Part shown: positions 1 to 5,500 of the stretch, piece by piece
How positions within the stretch are numbered: position 1 is the first letter of the stretch
How the letters are laid out: every line of letters starts with the position of its first letter
DNA from: an uncultured Acidimicrobiales bacterium
GTDB lineage: Bacteria > Actinomycetota > Acidimicrobiia > Acidimicrobiales > UBA10347
DNA: 9,605 nucleotides
Reading direction: 5' to 3'
Assembly (NCBI GenBank): GCA_937942965.1
Contig: CALDGN010000094.1
Span: 1-9,605 of the forward strand
Translations under genes and position numbers: made by a program
Notes under the pieces: model-generated
Seen by the model: only the letters and a program-made list of their open reading frames with translations
Database searches by the model: none
Told to the model about the DNA's origin: nothing

Positions 1-2520
1 AACACCGTGATCGAGTCCCAGCTGTCGCCTGGCATTGTCGTCGGCGACATCGACGTGGCGTCGGCGCCTGGCTTCGTCGTCGTGAGCCAGACCGGGGACG
101 CCGCCGTTGCCGTTGAGCCGACGCTAGTGCAGCTCCAACGAGGCTCGGACCTGCTCGATGGCGAGACCGTCTCCTTCGTGGTTCACGGTCGGGTCGGACC
201 GAACGCCGACGAAGGTGCAGTTCTCGACCATCTCGTGTTGGCGGCGAGTAACAACACCTCGACGGCGTCAGCCGCAGCTGCACCCATCATCGTCGCCAAC
301 ACGGCGAACTGGACGATCAGCGGATTCGCGTCGGGCGAAGCGACCTATGGGCGCAACGAGACACACCGAGTCGCGATCTGTGGCCCAACCGAGGCGAACA
401 CCGCGCACGGTGACCTTGTCCTCGACCTCGCGTTGCCCGACGGGTCGGCGATCGTCGACTCGGGCGAGGGTGAGGTCACGCCTACGGGCCTTCGTTGGTT
501 GGTGCCTGCGGTGACCGCAGCGGACCTGGCTGATGAGCACGACGTTGACCTCGCTGCCAAGCGGGCCCCCGAGTACTGCCACGAGTTTTTCCCGACCGTT
601 CGTTGGGGTGCTCCCGACTTCGTGCTCGGCGACGCGATCCCCGTCACCCTGACGCTCACGGATAGCAGCGGCGTAGCTGCGGACTCGCTCTGCGTCATCG
701 GTTGCCGTGTCGACGCAGCTCTTTCCCTCGTCGCCTCGACGACGGTGATCGAGGCGACGGTCACCGGCCCCGATGTCGTCAATGCCGGAGGGCTTGCCGA
801 GTGGGATGTCGCGTTCGACGCCTCCGCAACGGTCGAAGACGTGCAGGTGCCTCTGCTCGACGTCCTGCTGCCCGTCGGCCTGCAGCTCGAACGCATCGAC
901 CTGAGCGGTCTTCCCGACGGGGCAGAAGCGCAGGTATATGCCTCGACCGACGCTGGGGACTCGTTCGGTCCAGAACCGATTCGTACCGGCGATACCGACG
1001 CGTCGATGTTCGATCGCAGTGCGTTCGACCCGGCCGTCGGCGCATCGGTATCGATCAACGCGCTGCAAATTCGCTTCACGTCCGCGGCCGGCGAACCTCT
1101 GCTCCGAGCGGGAGGCCAACCGAACCTCACCCTGGTCTCCTCACCCGATCCGGTGCAGCCACCGGTCGGCAGCGCCGAGCTTTGTGCCATGGCAACGTCA
1201 GCCAACGCTGCGTCGATCGAAGGCCAGTCGTGCCATGTTGTCGCGGTCCAGGACGCTGCGGCCTCGTTCGGTCCGGTCGCGTCGGTGATCACGCCAGCTG
1301 CTCCGACCACCGATCAGGTCGTGTCGACGATCGTCCAGATCCCAATGAGTAATGGGGCCACGATCATCGAGCCGATTGTGGGTGCGCTTCTTCCCGTCGG
1401 CTTCGAGTTCCGCGGCCTCGATGCAGTCAACGCCCCCGAGTGGGTTGCTGCGCCCCCTCGTCCGATCATCGAAACGACGCCAGACCATGACGGCACGGGT
1501 CGCACGCTCGTGACCTTCCACTGGACCGACACGGACGACGGTCGACTCGCAAGCCATGCATTTGCGTGGACGCCAGCAGAGATGCGGGCGGCTGGGATCT
1601 ACTCACAGCTCGATCTCGAACTTGTTTGGCGAATCGCGGCACCCGGAGGTCATCCGTCCGGGGTGGACCCGATCGACGTCGCTGCCACCTCACTGATCTC
1701 CCCGCCGGCGAGCTGCCCTGTCGGAGCCACGCTTCGAGACGACCAGCTTGGGTTGGGGACGGCACTGGTCTGTGCCACCGAGACCGCCACCGACACCACG
1801 AGCGGCGCGTCGCTGATCCAGACCAACCTCGCTGCCGGCGTCGAGCTGCTCCCGTTCGCACCCATAGACCCGACAGAGACCTGGTGCGACCCCATACGGA
1901 TCGACGACGTCGAGTGGACGTCGTCGACGTGCGCTGCGCCGAGCACGCCGAATGGTCGCGTTCAGTTCCGAAGCGAGGTCACCAACACTGGTAATCGCGG
2001 CCTCACCGATGTGTGGAGCTACGGACTGCTCCCGCTTCGTGACGACGTCGGCATCGATCCCGACACATGGCAAACACCGCGTGGGTCGGAGTTGGCGGCG
2101 TCGTTGACGGGACCACTCGTTGTTTCGGGACTGCCATGGGAGCCGCTCGAAGCCGATGACGTGGTCGTTGAGTACTCGAGCGCCGCCGACCCATGCCGCA
2201 ACGAACTGAGCGACGCCCTCGCACCGTGGCCGCCCACGTGCGTCGATGACTGGACCGCCTCGCCCCCGAACTGGGCCGACGTGACCGCCTGGCGTGTCCA
2301 CGTGCCGTTCGACCGCTCTGCCTTTGCGGGTGCAACGACGTTCGAGATCTCGGGCGAGATGCTGGTTGCCGCCGACGCCGACTTCGAGACGATCGGAACA
2401 GCAGTCGTAGCCCATGTTGGACTCGACTCAATCGATGCCGCGCGGGTTCGCACTGAACCGCAACCGATCTCGATTGTTGTTCCCCGAGAAGACGACATCA
2501 TCGCTGCTGATCCAGCCTTG
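1..2520 (+). other. N-terminal visible third: divergent beta-modules with paired cysteines
   Basis: The stretch 1-285 reads like the end of a DUF11-like module (acidic residues, then LDGETVSFVV, then a small-residue tail). It is followed by roughly four longer, poorly conserved modules near 286-726, 727-1260, 1261-1800 and 1801-2520. Two of them share LLPVG followed by alternating hydrophobics (from about 868 and 1387), and FDRSAF occurs at about 1009 and again near 2308. Twelve Cys codons lie here, at 379, 577, 691, 703, 1183, 1231, 1714, 1771, 1885, 1930, 2194 and 2239. The last eight form four pairs 15-19 residues apart. The segment around 2180-2260 (VEYSSAADPC, then TCVDDW) resembles modules I recall from large actinobacterial surface proteins. 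The boundaries are my estimates from motif recurrence. Confidence 0.6.
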
Positions 2521-5500
2521 TTGCCGCACGACCTTGCGCTGATCGCAGCGGTCAATGCCGACGACAGCGTCGACTTGCACGATGGCCCTCACGGCGGCGA
2601 TGGGTTCGTTGTCGATCTTGACGTCATCAATCAAGGCGCGCCGGTCGACAGCATCGATGTTGCGCTCCATGCCGACCCGTCAGTCGTGATCGACGGCGTG
2701 TCCGGTTCGGTATTGACCGACGGCGGCGGTTCGATCACGTGGTCAGTGACGCCCGGAAGCCCGGCTGTTCTCGCCCTGTCCGGAACGGTCGCTCGGGCCG
2801 ATGAAGTTCGCATCCCGCTGCCGGTGCGCATTGCCGACGAATGGGCGAGCGCGGACTGGAGCGAGAACCCGCTCAACCTGATCGCCGAGATCGCTCGGTT
2901 CGACGCTGTCGGAGCGTCCGGCGTGCTTGTCGACCATGACTCGACCGCTGACCTCGACCCGACGAATGACGTAGCTCCGGCCACTCCCGGCGACCCCGGT
3001 GACGGCGTACGTACCGGCGACGGTCAACCTGACTCCGGCGTTGACGCGGACCCCGTCGCTGACGACGAAGACGATCACGACATCGCTGGCGTCCCGCTGT
3101 GGGACCTGGCCCTCGACGTCGCCCTAGGCGATGGATACGACGTCGCCTTGGACTGGGCTGACCCGGTCGCCGCGTGGGTGATCACTGTCGAGAACAAGGG
3201 ACCTCGCCCGGCCTTCGACATCACGGTCGAGCAGACACTTCCGGCCGGCATGTCCTGGGTCGACGCTGGTGCGCCGACCGCTGACGATGCCTCGATCACC
3301 GTTGGTGACCAGGGCCAGATCACGATCGACCGCTTGGACCCGGGTGCCGTCACCTCTTGGAAGGCGACGGTTCGAGCCACCGATCCGGCCGTCCATGACT
3401 TTGTGTTCGAGGCCGCCGTCGCGGGCTTCTCCGACGAGGCGGATCTCGAAGCGAAGCCGAGTGCGCTCGTGCAGGACCTCGATGGCGCTGACCTTGAAGG
3501 ATCGTCCGCTGTCTGGTTGCCGTGGGATGTCGCAGTCGCCCTGAACCATCGTGCGACCACCGGCCTGCCGATCAGCACGACGACGGCTATCGCATTCGAC
3601 CTCGTCGTCCAGAACGTCGGCCGGGACATCGATCTCGTCGTGGTCGATGTGCAGCTCGGCGAAGCCGGCCTCGGAGCGCTTGCCCCCGATCCGAGCATGG
3701 TCATCGTCGACGAGCTCGGCCGGCCGATTCGGACGACGTGGGACCTGAGCGATCCATCGCAGCCGCGCATTCAGATCGAGCGATCTGACGGGGCACCTCT
3801 CAGTAACGGAGCACGAGTGGTCGTGCCGGTGGATGCCTCGGCGGTCGATCTGTCGGTCGATCCGACCGCGCTCGAAGTCGCTGCGGTTCTGTCCGGCCTT
3901 GACGCTGCTCCGATTCTGGGTTCGACCCCTGACGAGGTCGTTTCCGCAGTCGACGTGAACCCGGCCAACGATTTGTCCGAACTCGTCGTCCCCATGTGGG
4001 ACCTCGCGCTCTCCATTGCTGACGACGCGCCCATCCTGCGCACGGTCGAGGATCGCGTTGTCGCCGATTGGACAATCACGATCGAGAACCAAGGCAACCG
4101 CGATGCGACCGACATCGTGGTCGACGTCGATCTTGGCGACCGACTCGTCGCCGAGACAACGACACCGGTGATCGTGCCGTTCCTAGCACCGGGCGAACAG
4201 GTCGACGTGGTGGTCGAGTCGACGTTCACCGATGGCTTCGCCGGCTCGTTCGCCGTGACCGCCCAGATCCTCTCGCTTGCCGATGCGAACCGCGAACCGC
4301 AGCGCGACGTCGATTCGCGACCGGGCGAACTGGCGACTGTTGATGAACCGTTCGAAGACGACGAGCAGCGGCTCGACCGAACACTCCCGAGCGCAATCGA
4401 ACTTGCCGTCAAGCATCGCTCGACCACCGGCTTGCCGATCCAACCAGGCGACTCGTCGGTCACCTTCGATGTGACCGTGCGCAATGTCGGGCGACCGCTG
4501 AACGAGGTCACGATCGTTCTTGCCGCACCTGGCCTGGGTCCGGTCGTCGTCGATGCTGTCGACGCACCGTTCAGTCTTCGTGCCGGTGAACTTCCCAGCA
4601 GCCTCGTGCTGGTCCTGCCCGCTGATGCGCCACTCATGCCGGATGGCATCGTCACGCTGCCCGTCACCATTCCGATCCCCGAAGACTGGGACGGCTCGAC
4701 GCCGCGCCTGGTTGTCGAGGCCGACAATGCAAGCGCACCAGCCGCCGCGCCGATGGCGTTCTGGGACGTCGCCCTCGACCTTGAACTGGCACCCGAACAA
4801 TCCGAGAACATCACGACGAGCGAATCAGTGCAATGGGCGCTGACCATCGCCAACGAGGGCAACCAAGATGCCCGCGCTGTCGCCGTCGCAGTTGCGCTGC
4901 CCACTGGCATGTCGTGGGTCGGTCTTGAGGGTCCGGGCGCATCCGCAGTGGCCGACGACGCGTCTGGCGAAGTCATCGTTTCTCTCGATCGAGTTGTCGC
5001 GGGCGAAACCGCCACGGTGATCCTGTCTACGGAACTCGACGCAACCGACCGGTCGCTGTTTCGACTCGTCGCCGAACTGGTCGACTTTGACGCAGATGCT
5101 GACCCGGCAAACGAACCCAATCCCATGGCCGGCGATATTGACTCGACGCCTCGACGCGTTGCCGAAGCGAACCTGGTCGACGGCATTGGCCAGGCGGCGC
5201 TGAGCCCAGCAGAGGATGACCAAGACGCCGCCGATGTGTCGCTGCTTGCCGATGTCGCTGTTGGCCTTGTGCTCGATCCGGCAACTCCGCCACGCGCCGG
5301 CGACACATCATCGTGGACCATCTCCGCCACCAACCAAGGTCTCGATCTCGCGGACGCGACGTTCGTCCTTGATCTGGACGAGCGATGGATTGCGTTCGAC
5401 GCCTCGACGCTGCCCACGGTCACCGGCGGGGCCGATGCCCTTGCGATCACCTGGGATCTCACCAACCCCACAGCACCGCAAGCTCGCGTCACCGGCGACT

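Noticed and set aside
7..9. GTG at 7 as the start of the giant gene
   Set aside because: The frame is open before it, no signal peptide follows, and the first residues are mid-module. A secreted, sortase-anchored protein needs an N-terminal signal, so the gene must begin upstream.
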